A stretch of DNA of 64,000 nucleotides from positions 1,116,001 through 1,180,000 of the forward strand of contig NC_047490.1 of assembly GCF_002079055.1 (NCBI RefSeq). The letters run 5' to 3'. This DNA comes from Saccharomyces paradoxus. Taxonomy: Eukaryota > Ascomycota > Saccharomycetes > Saccharomycetales > Saccharomycetaceae. The notes below the pieces were generated by a model that saw only the letters and a program-made list of their open reading frames with translations, was not told the DNA's origin and searched no databases. Positions 50,031 through 60,427 of this stretch are shown here, in pieces. How positions within the stretch are numbered: position 1 is the stretch's first letter; each line of letters starts with the position of its first letter. The translations under genes were made by a program, and so were the position numbers.

Positions 50031-51566
50031 ATGGTAGGTCACTCAGCGCATCACGGATCAAGAACCAGCGTAATATCTCACCTATTGATACTACTTATCG
50101 TTATAACACTAATCATTGAAATGTGCTTATATAGTAGAATTTTTAAAAACCAAAGGTCTGACGATATTAGAGATAATTTTAAAAATGGCGGACGTCAAGT
50201 GCCTGGTATGGCCCAAAATCAGGGACCCCATATCGAAGGCGAAGGCTTTTTATCAGGGGTTTATTATTCCAACTGGTCACCATACAAACCAAGATTCCAT
50301 TTCCCGCACGACATTAACTTAATGCAAGTGTCCCACATTTACTATGCCTTTTTCAAGATAAATCCGAGAACCGGTGGTATAGAAAACACGGATAGCTGGT
50401 CAGATTTAGAAATGAATTTGTATAAACCGCTGGCAATTAAATCATCAGAACTGATTAATGGTAACCCAAATAATGGTAACCAAAATATCCTACCTTTAGG
50501 TTGCATTGGTGAACTATTTTATTTGAAGAATATCTGTTCTGATAAGAAATTCAAAGTTATCATGTCAATTGGAGGCTGGTCAGATAGTGAAAATTTCAAA
50601 ATCATAATTAAAGATAATAAACTCTTAAAAAATTTCGTTGATTCGTCGGTGGAAACAATGTTCAGATTAGGATTTGATGGTGTTGACCTGGACTGGGAGT
50701 TCCCCGAAAACAATCAATCAGAACCTCAAGGATATCTGAAACTGGTCAAAATGTTGCGGTTGAAACTGAACAGCTTAGAATCACAAATATTCGGGGGGCG
50801 TGTCGAAGATCATTTTCAATTATCTATTGCGGCACCTGCATTCAAGGATAAGTTATTTTACCTACCTATCACGGAAATTGACCAATATGTCGACTACTGG
50901 AATATGATGACGTACGATTATTATGGTTCGTGGTCAGAAACAACAGGATATCACAGTAACCTATTTAGCGAGACGGAATTAAATGGAAACTTTGCCATGC
51001 ATTATATGATCGATAAATTTGGCGTCAATTCCAGAAAATTAGTATTGGGAATGGCTGCTTATGGGAGAAGTTTCCACATCAAAGATAACAAATTCGAACC
51101 ATTCAGTCAAAATTCTGTGTTAATTAACAAAATTTTCAAAGGAGTGGGCAAGCCTACTAAAGAAATAGATAAAGCTGATGGTAAGGAAGGTATCTGGCCC
51201 TACAAAAATTTACCAAAGAAAGATACAATAGAACAATATGATCCCAAGTACGTTTCAGCATATTGTTTTGATGAAAAAAATTCAATATTTATCAGTTATG
51301 ATAATACTAAGTCAGCCAAAACTAAGGCTGAATATGTGATGCATAACAAGTTAGGCGGGGGGTTTTGGTGGGAATCATGTGGTGAGGCTTATACAAACGA
51401 GTCAAGGTCACTGATAAACGCATTTAATGAAGGCCTCCACTTTAATGTGTCATCAAAACCGTCAATATTTCAAGATATGAGGGTTGTAAAATACTACTTG
51501 AATAAATACGGTGATGACGGATTTCTAACTCCGTATTTAAAGCATCTGGATTCATCGAAGCAATGA
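50031..51566 (+). CDS. CTS2: Cts2, glycoside hydrolase 18 chitinase-like protein
   Basis: 511 codons from the ATG at 50031, the S. cerevisiae length. The frame extends 47 codons upstream, but that stretch overlaps the small CxxC frame and does not match the family. An N-terminal membrane anchor or signal (about 16-36) precedes a full GH18 barrel. SIGGW and DGVDLDWE (216-223) hold the catalytic D-x-x-D-x-D-x-E, with E223 as acid. MTYDYYGSW and LGGGFWWE are the distal substrate-cleft motifs. Unlike the wall chitinase Cts1 it has no chitin-binding tail. S. cerevisiae Cts2 is linked to sporulation and resembles the chitinases of other fungi. Confidence 0.93.
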   Translation: MVGHSAHHGSRTSVISHLLILLIVITLIIEMCLYSRIFKNQRSDDIRDNFKNGGRQVPGMAQNQGPHIEGEGFLSGVYYSNWSPYKPRFHFPHDINLMQVSHIYYAFFKINPRTGGIENTDSWSDLEMNLYKPLAIKSSELINGNPNNGNQNILPLGCIGELFYLKNICSDKKFKVIMSIGGWSDSENFKIIIKDNKLLKNFVDSSVETMFRLGFDGVDLDWEFPENNQSEPQGYLKLVKMLRLKLNSLESQIFGGRVEDHFQLSIAAPAFKDKLFYLPITEIDQYVDYWNMMTYDYYGSWSETTGYHSNLFSETELNGNFAMHYMIDKFGVNSRKLVLGMAAYGRSFHIKDNKFEPFSQNSVLINKIFKGVGKPTKEIDKADGKEGIWPYKNLPKKDTIEQYDPKYVSAYCFDEKNSIFISYDNTKSAKTKAEYVMHNKLGGGFWWESCGEAYTNESRSLINAFNEGLHFNVSSKPSIFQDMRVVKYYLNKYGDDGFLTPYLKHLDSSKQ

Positions 51567-51728
51567 ATATGAATGTGATAACATAAATAATAACAAAAAG
51601 TTTCGTCTATTCATTATTCACTCCGTATATATGTCTGTATATATACAAATGTCGTTTATTAATGTTAGAAGTTTATAAAAAATTTGAGTTTTCCTAATGT
51701 TTGAAAAAGAAGATTTTGGTTTTTATTA

Positions 51729-52772
51729 TCATAATAGCAAATCCATTCTCGAAAAGACTTCAAATACACCAGCAATAACTTCCAGTTGTAAATCATGACC
51801 AGGATTTTTTTCTACTTCTTCCTTAACTTCCTTATTTAAATTAACAGAGACGCCTAATTCAGTCTCTTTTTCTAAATCAAACGGATATTGCGAAAATTGC
51901 GCCATTATTTCTTCGGCTCTACTAATTGCCTTATCTCTCTTCTCATATTCCAACGTAGTCAGGACATTTTCCAATACGTTTGCCCCATATGATCCACATA
52001 TTAAAGCTAAAGTTCTAATGATTTTAAAAGATGTTGTCTCCGGAAAATATTCATTGTAACTTAATTCCATGTTCCTCGATACGAGTACGGAAAGTACTCT
52101 GCGCTTGATGGCTTCTTTGCAGCTCGCATCTGCAATAGGGTGTGTCGCCATGTCGAACAAAAAGAAATTTTTCATTTCTGTTCTTAGTACGCCCTTATCA
52201 ACCAAACCTTTCGCCAATCTTTCCCTGACTTGTTTCAATTGATAGTTGATCTTCAAAAGGTTCCATGTTTCACCACTTAAAAGGTCAATCCAATTAGAAA
52301 TTGTTAAAGGTTCGTCGTTTTTCATCAATTGCAAAGTTTCATCCAGTAAAACTTCCCCAGTTTTGGAACTGTCAATGACTTCAATCAATCTTTCCGAAAG
52401 ATCGAATCTTTTCCTGGCGGAGTCATCTAAGATTCTGATTTTACCTCTTAACGCTAATTCTATAATTATACAACCACGTAAAGCATATGAAATGCTATCA
52501 TTCCAAAACGACAAATATCCTTCTCTATCTCTCAAACCCATCAGTAAAACTTCTTCCATCAAAGTTAATGTAGGGATGTTAATATTGTCCCTCAATTTCG
52601 ATTCTTCTGGGTCATATGCAATCTTTTTATTCGTTCCGTTATCATCATCACCATCAGCAGTAATACCGGCGATTTTGTCTCCCTTAGTATTGTTATTGTT
52701 AGCAGAAGATTGAATGGAGGAGGTGTCTCCAGAATCCGCTCTATTGACTCTACGACGCTGCAAAGTAGACAT
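51729..52772 (-). CDS. VPS74: Vps74, PI4P-binding Golgi glycosyltransferase sorter (GOLPH3)
   Basis: 347 codons (345 in S. cerevisiae as I recall). This GPP34-family tetramer binds PI4P and the cytosolic tails of Golgi glycosyltransferases, loading them into COPI vesicles, and activates Sac1. The N-terminus (about 1-60) is disordered, with the basic patch LQRRRVNR (about 4-11) used for coatomer binding. The GPP34 domain spans about 65-340 and includes [22 protein letters not shown] (first half) and the beta hairpin near 195-210. The ATG at 52772 gives MSTLQRRR. The gene is divergent from FRQ1, whose product stimulates the kinase that makes its lipid ligand. Confidence 0.96.
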   Translation of the reverse strand: MSTLQRRRVNRADSGDTSSIQSSANNNNTKGDKIAGITADGDDDNGTNKKIAYDPEESKLRDNINIPTLTLMEEVLLMGLRDREGYLSFWNDSISYALRGCIIIELALRGKIRILDDSARKRFDLSERLIEVIDSSKTGEVLLDETLQLMKNDEPLTISNWIDLLSGETWNLLKINYQLKQVRERLAKGLVDKGVLRTEMKNFFLFDMATHPIADASCKEAIKRRVLSVLVSRNMELSYNEYFPETTSFKIIRTLALICGSYGANVLENVLTTLEYEKRDKAISRAEEIMAQFSQYPFDLEKETELGVSVNLNKEVKEEVEKNPGHDLQLEVIAGVFEVFSRMDLLL

Positions 52773-53378
52773 AATTTTTATTTTGTGTTTTTTTCAAAAA
52801 GGCTTTGTTTGAATTCTTTTACTTTATCGGATCAGAATTTATGATAAAAATACAGGTCAACAATGAAACTGCAAATTAGTTCTTTTTGTTAGTTTGGAAA
52901 TTTGAATTTATTTCTAATCTATAAATGCAGCAACCCAAACCCAAAAAAAAAGAATAAGTAAGTTAAACAGTGTAAGCAACGGGCCAATCTAGAATTGAAG
53001 AAGTCAATGAACCCAGAAAGCAATTACTCGCGACACAGATAGATATGAATGACCAAAAAAATAGATGAATAAGATTACGGTCCAAGGCAGGGACCTAAAT
53101 GTTTTCAGGTAAACGCATATCCATTAGCCTCTTTTTCAACTAGTAGTTGACTGCTCAGGAAGTAAAAAAAAAAAGAGCCAAAATTGGTCACTATAAACGA
53201 TAATAAAAGGGTAACGCTTGGTATATTTTTCCTGACTATACCGTAGAGTACTGAGATAATGTTTAACCTAACAGCGACCGAACATATGAACTAGGGACTT
53301 TAATTATTGGTTTTTTGGTTACTGCTAGTTCAAGAGTCTACGAGAGTATTTCGTGCTTGAAACTGTTTTTGATATAAA
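52773..53378. promoter_or_regulatory. Divergent VPS74/FRQ1 region with Abf1 site
   Basis: 606 bases without a gene. A match to the Abf1 consensus, GTCAC-N5-ACG, lies at 53187-53199, about 180 bases before FRQ1, with an A tract just upstream (53163-53174). It probably sets the open region for FRQ1. Nothing coding is seen. Confidence 0.55.
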
Positions 53379-53951
53379 ATGGGAGCCAAGACGTCAAAAC
53401 TTTCCAAAGATGACCTGACATGTTTGAAACAATCCACGTATTTTGATAGAAGAGAAATCCAGCAATGGCACAAAGGGTTCTTGAGGGATTGTCCTAGTGG
53501 TCAACTAGCCAGGGAAGATTTTGTTAAGATATATAAACAATTTTTCCCATTTGGTTCTCCTGAGGATTTTGCTAATCACCTTTTCACAGTTTTTGATAAG
53601 GACAACAATGGATTCATACATTTTGAAGAGTTTATTACAGTTTTAAGTACGACATCCAGGGGAACTATGGAAGAAAAGCTGAGTTGGGCTTTCGAGCTGT
53701 ATGATTTGAACCATGACGGATATATTACCTTCGATGAAATGCTAACTATTGTGGCGAGTGTTTATAAAATGATGGGATCTATGGTTACACTGAATGATGA
53801 TGAAGCCACGCCTGAGTTAAGGGTAAAGAAGATCTTCAAGTTGATGGATAAGAATGAAGATGGTTACATTACGCTCGACGAATTCCGAGAAGGTTCTAAA
53901 GTTGATCCATCTATTATTGGTGCCTTAAACCTGTACGACGGGTTAATATGA
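53379..53951 (+). CDS. FRQ1: Frq1, frequenin / neuronal calcium sensor homologue
   Basis: 190 codons, the S. cerevisiae length, with only about three residue changes by memory. A myristoylated EF-hand protein that binds and activates the PI4-kinase Pik1 at the trans-Golgi; essential. MGAKTSK is the N-myristoylation signal (G2). EF-hand 1 is degenerate, as in all frequenins. EF-hands 2 to 4 are visible at about 73-84 ([12 protein letters not shown]), 109-120 ([12 protein letters not shown]) and 157-168 ([12 protein letters not shown]). The ATG at 53379 is fixed by the myristoylation motif. Confidence 0.98.
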   Translation: MGAKTSKLSKDDLTCLKQSTYFDRREIQQWHKGFLRDCPSGQLAREDFVKIYKQFFPFGSPEDFANHLFTVFDKDNNGFIHFEEFITVLSTTSRGTMEEKLSWAFELYDLNHDGYITFDEMLTIVASVYKMMGSMVTLNDDEATPELRVKKIFKLMDKNEDGYITLDEFREGSKVDPSIIGALNLYDGLI

Positions 53952-54148
53952 AAGCCTTATTTCGCTTCTAATGGGTCGAATATTATAACAGTAGAAGTAA
54001 TTTTATGATAATTTACGTAAAAAAAGAGAATTTAATAATACTAATAATAATGATAATAGTAATACTAATAACATTAACGATTATCGGGGAACGAAAAAAA
54101 AATTAATGAAAAAAATGTGAATGATTGTTGGTAAGTAAGGGATAAGGT

Positions 54149-55069
54149 CTATTCATACGTCTCATCCAAGAAGGAGAAAATATCAGAATCTTGAGTTTTA
54201 AATAAATTAACTATTGAAATTCCAATTGAATATGGAATCTCTTGAGTATCTCTAGAATGTGTTATCGGTTTCATTTCATTGGATGGTATTAAAAACCTTT
54301 TTAAAGATCTGTTATTTACATCACGCACGATCACCCATCTTACTTTAAAGGCTTTGCCATATTTCTGTTCGTCTTCCCAAATACTGGTGTCCAAATCCAT
54401 TTTCAAATCGGACACCATTTCTGCAACGCCGCAGAATCTTCCTGAAGTGTTGATAGAAAAAAATAGAAACACTTTGGCTCCCGAATTGAGCGTTTTATAC
54501 GCTTCAGATAGCCTTTTGTTACCGAAGTGAGTGGACGACCAGATTCCGTTGTAGAATGATCTTTTGACATGTTTCAAAGAGGAGGACTTTATTACAAAAA
54601 ACCTTGAGTTTTCTGGAATGTTTAACCAAGGAGGAATAATTGCAGAACTTTTCCTTTTATGGAACTCGTTGAAAGCTTGATCTTTGGTTAACTGTTGAAA
54701 AGACCTTGGTTTGGATACATATTCTTTATAATAGTTATTATTGCCGTTTTCAGATTGGTAATAAGCTCTAGAGGAAGGAAGGTGCCGATTCAGGTTCGAG
54801 TTTGCCAATGGAACATTATTGATTTGGTGCGTGTAGTTTTTATCGACAATCTCTCCCTTATTTTCCTTCTTATTGGTATCATTTGGCCCTGTGATGCTTT
54901 CCTTTGGCTTTGGGTTTGTCTGTACTTCTATGTGAGTTCTCTCCAAAGAATGAATCAACCCATCTAGTTCTCTTAAAGAGTCTTCAATTGTTCTGTCATT
55001 TCTCTTATTTTCTTTCCATTCAGAATTAAGATAAAAATTTGAGGGACCCGTAGACCAAATTTGATTCAT
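54149..55069 (-). CDS. PHO92: Pho92, YTH-domain m6A RNA-binding protein
   Basis: 306 codons, the S. cerevisiae length. Yeast's only YTH-domain reader, binding N6-methyladenosine in meiotic mRNAs and promoting their decay; it also down-regulates PHO4 mRNA. The N-terminal half (about 1-135) is N/S/K-rich and disordered. The YTH domain (about 150-290) shows FVIKSSSLKHVKRSFYNGIWSS, where the W in NGIWSS is one wall of the methyl-A cage, plus the conserved FSINTSGRFCGVAEM stretch. It is divergent from WIP1 by about 355 bases. Confidence 0.95.
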   Translation of the reverse strand: MNQIWSTGPSNFYLNSEWKENKRNDRTIEDSLRELDGLIHSLERTHIEVQTNPKPKESITGPNDTNKKENKGEIVDKNYTHQINNVPLANSNLNRHLPSSRAYYQSENGNNNYYKEYVSKPRSFQQLTKDQAFNEFHKRKSSAIIPPWLNIPENSRFFVIKSSSLKHVKRSFYNGIWSSTHFGNKRLSEAYKTLNSGAKVFLFFSINTSGRFCGVAEMVSDLKMDLDTSIWEDEQKYGKAFKVRWVIVRDVNNRSLKRFLIPSNEMKPITHSRDTQEIPYSIGISIVNLFKTQDSDIFSFLDETYE

Positions 55070-55424
55070 TTCTCAAGCACAAAGCAATACTTACGTCACA
55101 CCAGCCGTGAATAAAAATGTTTCCTTTCCTAATCAATCAGTAATGGAATGCACAGTCTAGAAACTCTTCTTTAGGGTTTATAACGAGAAATCAAATTTTT
55201 GAGGAAAGGATTGTGGCTATATATATATACAAATATATAAATATATATATACATATATCACAAAAGGCTAGCAAAAGGATTAGCCGCCAATATACATCGT
55301 GTGAGGTGATCTTAACTGGAGAAACGGGTAGCGACTTCATGTCTATTTTTGGTTGCTAAGGCCAACGCTATTAATTCTCTTGTAACCAAAGTGCAATGGT
55401 AACAACAGTTTCTTAGATTCTTCC
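55070..55424. other. Divergent PHO92/WIP1 promoter with AT microsatellite
   Basis: 355 bases. A run of TA repeats lies at about 55220-55258. No other feature is recognised. Confidence 0.55.
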
Positions 55425-55694
55425 ATGGATACGGAAGCATTGGCCAATTATTTGCTACGGCAGCTAAGCTTAGATGTGGAGGAGAATAAGCTAGAAAATC
55501 TCCTTCAGCGGCAAAATGGGGATGAAGAGCTCAGTCAAGAATATAACAAGAAACTATTATTAGCATGTGGATTTCAGGCCATTTTGAGGAAAATCCTGGT
55601 AGATGCTAGGGCAAGGGCAGCCGCAGAAGGCCTGAGGGAAGTGTATCCTTATCATGTCGAGGCTGCGACGCAGGCCTTTTTGGACAGTCAATGA
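55425..55694 (+). CDS. WIP1: Wip1, CENP-W-like kinetochore histone-fold protein
   Basis: 89 codons, the S. cerevisiae length. Wip1 pairs with Cnn1 (CENP-T) through a histone fold and belongs to the inner kinetochore Ctf19/CCAN network. An N-terminal helical extension (about 1-35) is followed by a single histone fold (about 40-88), with a basic central segment ([14 protein letters not shown]). It is short, but the frame, codon use and position between PHO92 and BCS1 are clear. The ATG at 55425 gives [17 protein letters not shown]. Confidence 0.92.
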   Translation: MDTEALANYLLRQLSLDVEENKLENLLQRQNGDEELSQEYNKKLLLACGFQAILRKILVDARARAAAEGLREVYPYHVEAATQAFLDSQ

Positions 55695-55832
55695 AAGGAT
55701 ATCTCTAAGCCTCCTTATCATATATTCTTTTGTTCGTAATAGCAAGCAACTGCGTTTTTATAGACAGGAAAAATCAAAATACCTCTGATCTTTTATTATA
55801 TACATGTTATGTAACAAGGCGCCACTTAGCAC

Positions 55833-57203
55833 CTAAAAAATATGATTAGCGTTCCGTAAGCTGAAGACCATTTTCAACGCATCGAGTGGTGCGTCTTTAT
55901 TCATAACAAATAGTCCTTGCAACTGGGCGGTGCTTACAGTAATATCCAATTCTTTAACGCTCTTTACAAATTTCTTGCATATGTCAGTTTCGCCTGGGTA
56001 AAACTTCATAAACATTTTTTCCACTTGATATGGAGTTGCATTACCAACAAAGACTTTGTAGTCAATACGACCTGGCCTCATTATGGCCGCGTCTAGTTTT
56101 TCAGGATGATTAGTAGTCATAAAAGTAATCGTTTCTTCAGAAGATGTGACGCCATCCAAGGCATTCAGTAAACCACTAAATGTTACGCTAGAATGAAAGC
56201 CTTGTTCACCGCTTTGACTTCTTTTGTTAAATGCCGCATCAATATCTTCCAATAACAGTATGCTTCTTTCTGGCATGTTATTCATTAAATGGTTTAGTCT
56301 ATCATCCGTTAAATTATTTTCGGAAAGGTTTAAAATACAAATGTTGTAGTCTAGTTCGCCGGCTAAAGCCTGGATAAAACTCGTCTTACCAGATCCGGGA
56401 GGACCATACAGCAAATAACCTCTACGATATGGGATGCCCCTGTCAGAATACCATTTGCCATTTTTCATAAAATCATAAACGTCATCAAGAATGCCCTCTT
56501 TGATGCCACTGTCCAGAATGACGGAAGGTAGCATCCTTTTGGCTTTTGGTTGACCAAACTTTCTCCATTCAGGGCCGAAAGAAGTGTAAATAACAGTCTT
56601 GCCTTCAGTAGTCTTCAAAGCTATGTCTTTAGCCTCGTTTAAAATATCATCAAATAAACGCTTGTCACGGTACAGAGTAGTTAGTGTTACGGTCTCAAAT
56701 GGCGACCCGTTGGCGATATCTATCATTTTTGCGGACCTTTCTCTTTTGATCAGGATGAAAGCACCCTTATAACGAATCCAATGATTACCTGGACCTGGAA
56801 CCAGTGAAAACTTTGTACTGACTGATCCATTGTCATGTTGTATGTAATTAGTTCTTACGGATAAGTGTCTAGAGACCCTTTGAGGGTGTTTAGCCATCCA
56901 TGTCAAAAACCAGGCATATGATTTGTCCTTGGATTGAATTTCTAAATCGACAATCATCTGTCGGTATAACACCCTACTGGCCTTTATTATACCGGATCTA
57001 GCTACAGCTAAACCTGTGCCAAGAATCATAAGCCCACCGCCGGCAGCGAAATAGGGATTGCTTGCCATAGCATCTCCTACCAGTTTTGAAAGTTTACTCC
57101 GGACTGTGTCATTATCAATTTTACTTATTGGCGGAGTAATCACACCGCTTAGATCTGGAGTAGCCTGTTTATCATATTGTATGTCAATCGGCTTATCCGA
57201 CAT
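55833..57203 (-). CDS. BCS1: Bcs1, AAA translocase for Rieske protein
   Basis: 456 codons from the ATG at 57203, the S. cerevisiae length. The six extra in-frame codons upstream start at GTG and are excluded. Bcs1 sits in the mitochondrial inner membrane and moves the folded Rieske iron-sulfur protein from matrix to complex III. A single membrane span is at about 48-68 ([17 protein letters not shown] region). The Bcs1-specific domain at about 85-230 has the import signal just after the span. The AAA domain has Walker [10 protein letters not shown] (about 268-276) and Walker [10 protein letters not shown] (about 315-323). It shares a 311-base divergent promoter with ARH1. Confidence 0.97.
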   Translation of the reverse strand: MSDKPIDIQYDKQATPDLSGVITPPISKIDNDTVRSKLSKLVGDAMASNPYFAAGGGLMILGTGLAVARSGIIKASRVLYRQMIVDLEIQSKDKSYAWFLTWMAKHPQRVSRHLSVRTNYIQHDNGSVSTKFSLVPGPGNHWIRYKGAFILIKRERSAKMIDIANGSPFETVTLTTLYRDKRLFDDILNEAKDIALKTTEGKTVIYTSFGPEWRKFGQPKAKRMLPSVILDSGIKEGILDDVYDFMKNGKWYSDRGIPYRRGYLLYGPPGSGKTSFIQALAGELDYNICILNLSENNLTDDRLNHLMNNMPERSILLLEDIDAAFNKRSQSGEQGFHSSVTFSGLLNALDGVTSSEETITFMTTNHPEKLDAAIMRPGRIDYKVFVGNATPYQVEKMFMKFYPGETDICKKFVKSVKELDITVSTAQLQGLFVMNKDAPLDALKMVFSLRNANHIF

Positions 57204-57514
57204 TGTTAATTGAGGATACACTCCATCTTTTTTCCGAATCGTAACTTGGCACGTCTATAGCGTTGCATATACAGGAAAGGTAAAAATCTTTGCTTATACT
57301 ATTTACATCGATTTTTCTGCACTCTAAGGGTAACTCAGCCGAGGTATAATCCGAAGAGCAGTAAGTTACAGTTCGAAAGCAACATGAAAGAAAACACAAG
57401 GCTTTTTGCTTTGTCATAGTCTTTAGCTACTACTCCCGTTAATTCATTTAGCAAAATTTTCCTTCTTTCTTTTGCCTTCTTTCTTTTTCCTTCTTATCTT
57501 ATTACTTTGTTAAG
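57204..57514. other. Divergent BCS1/ARH1 promoter
   Basis: 311 bases between two mitochondrial iron-sulfur genes. A pyrimidine-rich T/C tract just before the ARH1 ATG is typical of yeast starts. No confident Hap site was seen inside it. Confidence 0.5.
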
Positions 57515-58996
57515 ATGTACTTTGTTCAGATAAGACACCTTTCTTCGCAAATAAATCGCAAGACAGTGTCCATTGTTGGGTCGGGGCCTTCCGGCTTTTA
57601 CACGGCATATCATTTACTTAAGAAGTCGCCAGTTCCATTGAATGTTACTCTATGGGAAAAGTTGCCTGTTCCTTTTGGTTTAAGTAGATATGGTGTGGCA
57701 CCTGATCACCCAGAAGTCAAAAATTGTGAAGGAACGTTCACTACATGTGCAGAAGAGTTTTCTTCCCCTACGGATCAAAAGCATAAATTTTCCTTTGTTG
57801 GCGGCGTAACCATTGGAAAAGAAATACTGTTAAAGACTTTGCTGGATAATCAAGATGCTGTTATTTTAAGTTATGGTTGTACAGGTGACAGAAAGCTGAA
57901 TATCCCTGGCGAATTAAGAACGAAGGGGGTATTTAGTAGTAGAGAATTTGTCAATTGGTACAATGGCCATCCTGATTTCGCAAAGGATAAGCGATTTACT
58001 GATTTTGATTGGAGCAAGGTTTCGAAAGTTGGTATTATAGGAAATGGTAACGTCGCTCTTGATATAACGCGTGTACTAATTTCTAATCGAATTGATGAGA
58101 TATGGAAGAATACGGACATCTCATCTCTTGCACTAAATTTTTTAAGAAGGGCACCTGTAAAAGACGTTAAGCTAATTGCACGAAGGGATTTTGTTCATTC
58201 TAAATTCACCAACAAAGAATTAAGAGAACTATGGGAGTTAGAAAAGTATGGTATACGGGGTCGCATAGATTCTAAATTTTTCCAGAAAGAAATGTTCGAT
58301 TTGTCTAAGTACGACCGTGCATTCAATAGGCGAGTAGAGATGTGTAGTGAATATCTCAAGCCATTTGATGAGCGCTCGAAGAAAAACTACAAAAAGGCAC
58401 CTCCTCCAAGCAGCGGATATAACAAGTTCTGGGAATTGGATTATCTAAAGACTCCCCTGGAGATTAATAGAGATGATTTTGGTTCAATCAAATCGTTGAG
58501 TTTGTGTAACAACCAAATACATGAAGATAACACTTTACAACCTTTGAAGGATACGAATAATATCATGACATATCAGATAGACCTGTTGGTTACATCATTG
58601 GGATATGCAGGAGTTCCCATGCCTGAATTCTCTAATTTATCCATCGGATTTGATAAAGACCATATAGCTAATAAACATGGTCGTGTTTTAACTACTAGTG
58701 GTGAAACATTCCCACATTTGTATGCATCTGGTTGGATCCGTAAGGGTAGCCAGGGTGTAATTGCCTCGACAATGCAAGATGCTTTTGAAGTGGGGGACAG
58801 AGTAATACAAGACTTGGCGGTTAGCGGAGCGCTGTCCTCAGAGAAGTCCATCGATCTCTCCAACGTCAAGCATACCACATGGGAGGACTGGGAAAGAATC
58901 AACAAGAAGGAGTTGCTTCGGGGCCAAAAGGAGCATAAAGCTCGATCAAAGTTTTTGACTTTTAAAGGATTGTGGAGCGGCGTAGAAGGCATATAG
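57515..58996 (+). CDS. ARH1: Arh1, mitochondrial ferredoxin (adrenodoxin) reductase
   Basis: 493 codons, the S. cerevisiae length. Inner-membrane, matrix-facing NADPH-ferredoxin reductase that feeds electrons to Yah1 for iron-sulfur cluster assembly, heme A and ubiquinone synthesis; essential. The first about 18 residues (MYFVQIRHLSSQINRK) are a targeting peptide. GSGPSGFYTAYHL (about 23-35) is the FAD-binding motif and GNGNVALDITRVL (about 175-187) the NADPH-binding motif. The C-terminal GWIRKGSQGVIASTMQDA (about 409-426) is the FAD-capping segment of the family. It lies head-to-head with BCS1. Confidence 0.97.
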   Translation: MYFVQIRHLSSQINRKTVSIVGSGPSGFYTAYHLLKKSPVPLNVTLWEKLPVPFGLSRYGVAPDHPEVKNCEGTFTTCAEEFSSPTDQKHKFSFVGGVTIGKEILLKTLLDNQDAVILSYGCTGDRKLNIPGELRTKGVFSSREFVNWYNGHPDFAKDKRFTDFDWSKVSKVGIIGNGNVALDITRVLISNRIDEIWKNTDISSLALNFLRRAPVKDVKLIARRDFVHSKFTNKELRELWELEKYGIRGRIDSKFFQKEMFDLSKYDRAFNRRVEMCSEYLKPFDERSKKNYKKAPPPSSGYNKFWELDYLKTPLEINRDDFGSIKSLSLCNNQIHEDNTLQPLKDTNNIMTYQIDLLVTSLGYAGVPMPEFSNLSIGFDKDHIANKHGRVLTTSGETFPHLYASGWIRKGSQGVIASTMQDAFEVGDRVIQDLAVSGALSSEKSIDLSNVKHTTWEDWERINKKELLRGQKEHKARSKFLTFKGLWSGVEGI

Positions 58997-59306
58997 AATA
59001 GATTTTGTTAATAGATTTCTAACACTTCATGTAAATGTAAATTGTAAAACAGTTGATCTTATGACGGTAAGAACCAATCACATCGAAGGATTTCTTCCTT
59101 GTAGTGAGTATCCCGCGCGTGGTCCTCGGGGAGATAGAACGAGAAACTTCAACTGCGTGATAGCGAGAGAATAAGTAGTTCGCTCCCTCATTTTTGATTA
59201 TAAAGAAAGGATTCATCTTCTAAGGCAAGAAAAGACGTTGTTGAGATTGCATCCAGAAACTTTCATTTAAAGACTTTCCTGAAAGGAGTGGACGCCAAAA
59301 GAAATA
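58997..59306. other. ARH1 to ATP17 spacer
   Basis: 310 bases including the CCAAT box. No other element or gene is seen. Confidence 0.5.
59073..59080 (+). promoter_or_regulatory. CCAAT box (Hap2/3/4/5-type) upstream of ATP17
   Basis: ACCAATCA, the Hap complex consensus, lies about 230 bases before the ATP17 ATG in the 310-base ARH1-ATP17 spacer. It fits respiratory induction of an ATP synthase gene. Confidence 0.6.
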
Positions 59307-59612
59307 ATGATTTTTAAACGTGCAGTATCTACATTGATTCCTCCAAAAGTGGTGTCTTCCAAGAACATAGGTTCAGCACCAAATGCTAAGCGCATTGCCA
59401 ATGTTGTTCACTTTTACAAGTCTTTACCTCAAGGGCCAGCACCAGCCGTTAAGGCTAACACCAGATTGGGTAGATACAAGACCAAGTATTTTGATGGGGA
59501 TAACGCCAGCGGTAAGCCGTTGTGGCACTTTGCTCTAGGTATTATTGCCTTCGGTTATTCCATGGAGTATTACTTTCATTTGAGACATCATAAAGGTGCG
59601 GAAGAGCATTGA
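59307..59612 (+). CDS. ATP17: ATP synthase subunit f
   Basis: 101 codons, the S. cerevisiae length, including a cleaved presequence of about six residues. Subunit f belongs to the Fo membrane sector of the mitochondrial F1Fo ATP synthase and supports the dimer interface. A basic, hydrophilic stretch comes first, followed by one membrane helix near 72-90 (HFALGIIAFGYSMEYYF) and a polar, charged tail (HLRHHKGAEEH). The CCAAT box upstream fits carbon-source control. The ATG at 59307 gives MIFKRAVSTLIPPK. Confidence 0.96.
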   Translation: MIFKRAVSTLIPPKVVSSKNIGSAPNAKRIANVVHFYKSLPQGPAPAVKANTRLGRYKTKYFDGDNASGKPLWHFALGIIAFGYSMEYYFHLRHHKGAEEH

Positions 59613-60034
59613 ACATGGAGTTTTGCTTTTGTAGAAAATCTTTATTTTAAGCCTTTTTAAGCCAAACATACGAAGAGAAAAGAAAAACCAGTAAACCAAA
59701 AAATTTTCAGAGCGAAGTTAAAAGGAGTACGTAAGTGATAGAACAAATTTCCACTGTTGTTGTATGTCTATAGGGAAGCTCTGTCACTTTTTGGCTCTTC
59801 CTTTTCATTTTTCTTTAGTAGGCATAAAAAAACGAGACGGAGAGTAAAACTTTACAATATATATTCATAAAAATTCATTAAGAAAAAAGTACAATTGTTC
59901 GATCCTTTTCGATATATATGTATATATATATGAGTGTGTGTGTTTGTTCGCATACGTGCTAAACTCACAAAGGCAACTCTATGTCAACTCAGCTTGCCCA
60001 TTCCTATTTATTGATTCATTGGAGGAGGCGAGTC
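59613..60034. other. Convergent ATP17/LSM6 3' spacer
   Basis: 422 bases between stop codons. Contains A-rich tracts and a TATATATATG/TGTGTG simple-sequence stretch at about 59914-59944. No gene is seen. Confidence 0.55.
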
Positions 60035-60295
60035 TTATATTTTTAGTTCACTGATATACATAACCTGCGTGCCCCTTAAAAAGACATCGTTATTAAACTT
60101 GTTTAGTAGGTTATTCTTATTACTTTCGTAATGTTCGGTAGCACTCGATAGAGCAACATTCATGAAACCATCAATAGATTCCAATCTTCCGCTATAGATT
60201 AAGCCCGAGGCAAGTTTGACGTTTACTGTCTTGCCGATAATATCAGAGAGAAATTCCGTAGTAACGCTGCCCTCTGTAGAAGCTTTTCCTGACAT
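60035..60295 (-). CDS. LSM6: Lsm6, Sm-like RNA-binding protein
   Basis: 86 codons, the S. cerevisiae length. A subunit of both heptameric rings: cytosolic Lsm1-7, which activates decapping, and nuclear Lsm2-8, which binds the U6 3' end. The Sm1 motif at about 18-50 (IIGKTVNVKLASGLIYSGRL onward) and Sm2 at about 70-80 (FLRGTQVMYI) fill the small protein. The loop residues DGFMNVAL (44-51) and RGT are the uridine-binding positions. The ATG at 60295 gives MSGKASTEG. Confidence 0.97.
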   Translation of the reverse strand: MSGKASTEGSVTTEFLSDIIGKTVNVKLASGLIYSGRLESIDGFMNVALSSATEHYESNKNNLLNKFNNDVFLRGTQVMYISELKI

Positions 60296-60427
60296 TGTTA
60301 ATTTTCTCTGCTTGTTATGCCTATGCTATGCGATGTCATATTTTCTGGTTAATACGGCGTCTTGTGCATAATTGAATGTGTTGTTACAACGTTGCTTATT
60401 TGGCATTGTACACGAGGAGGTTGCCCC

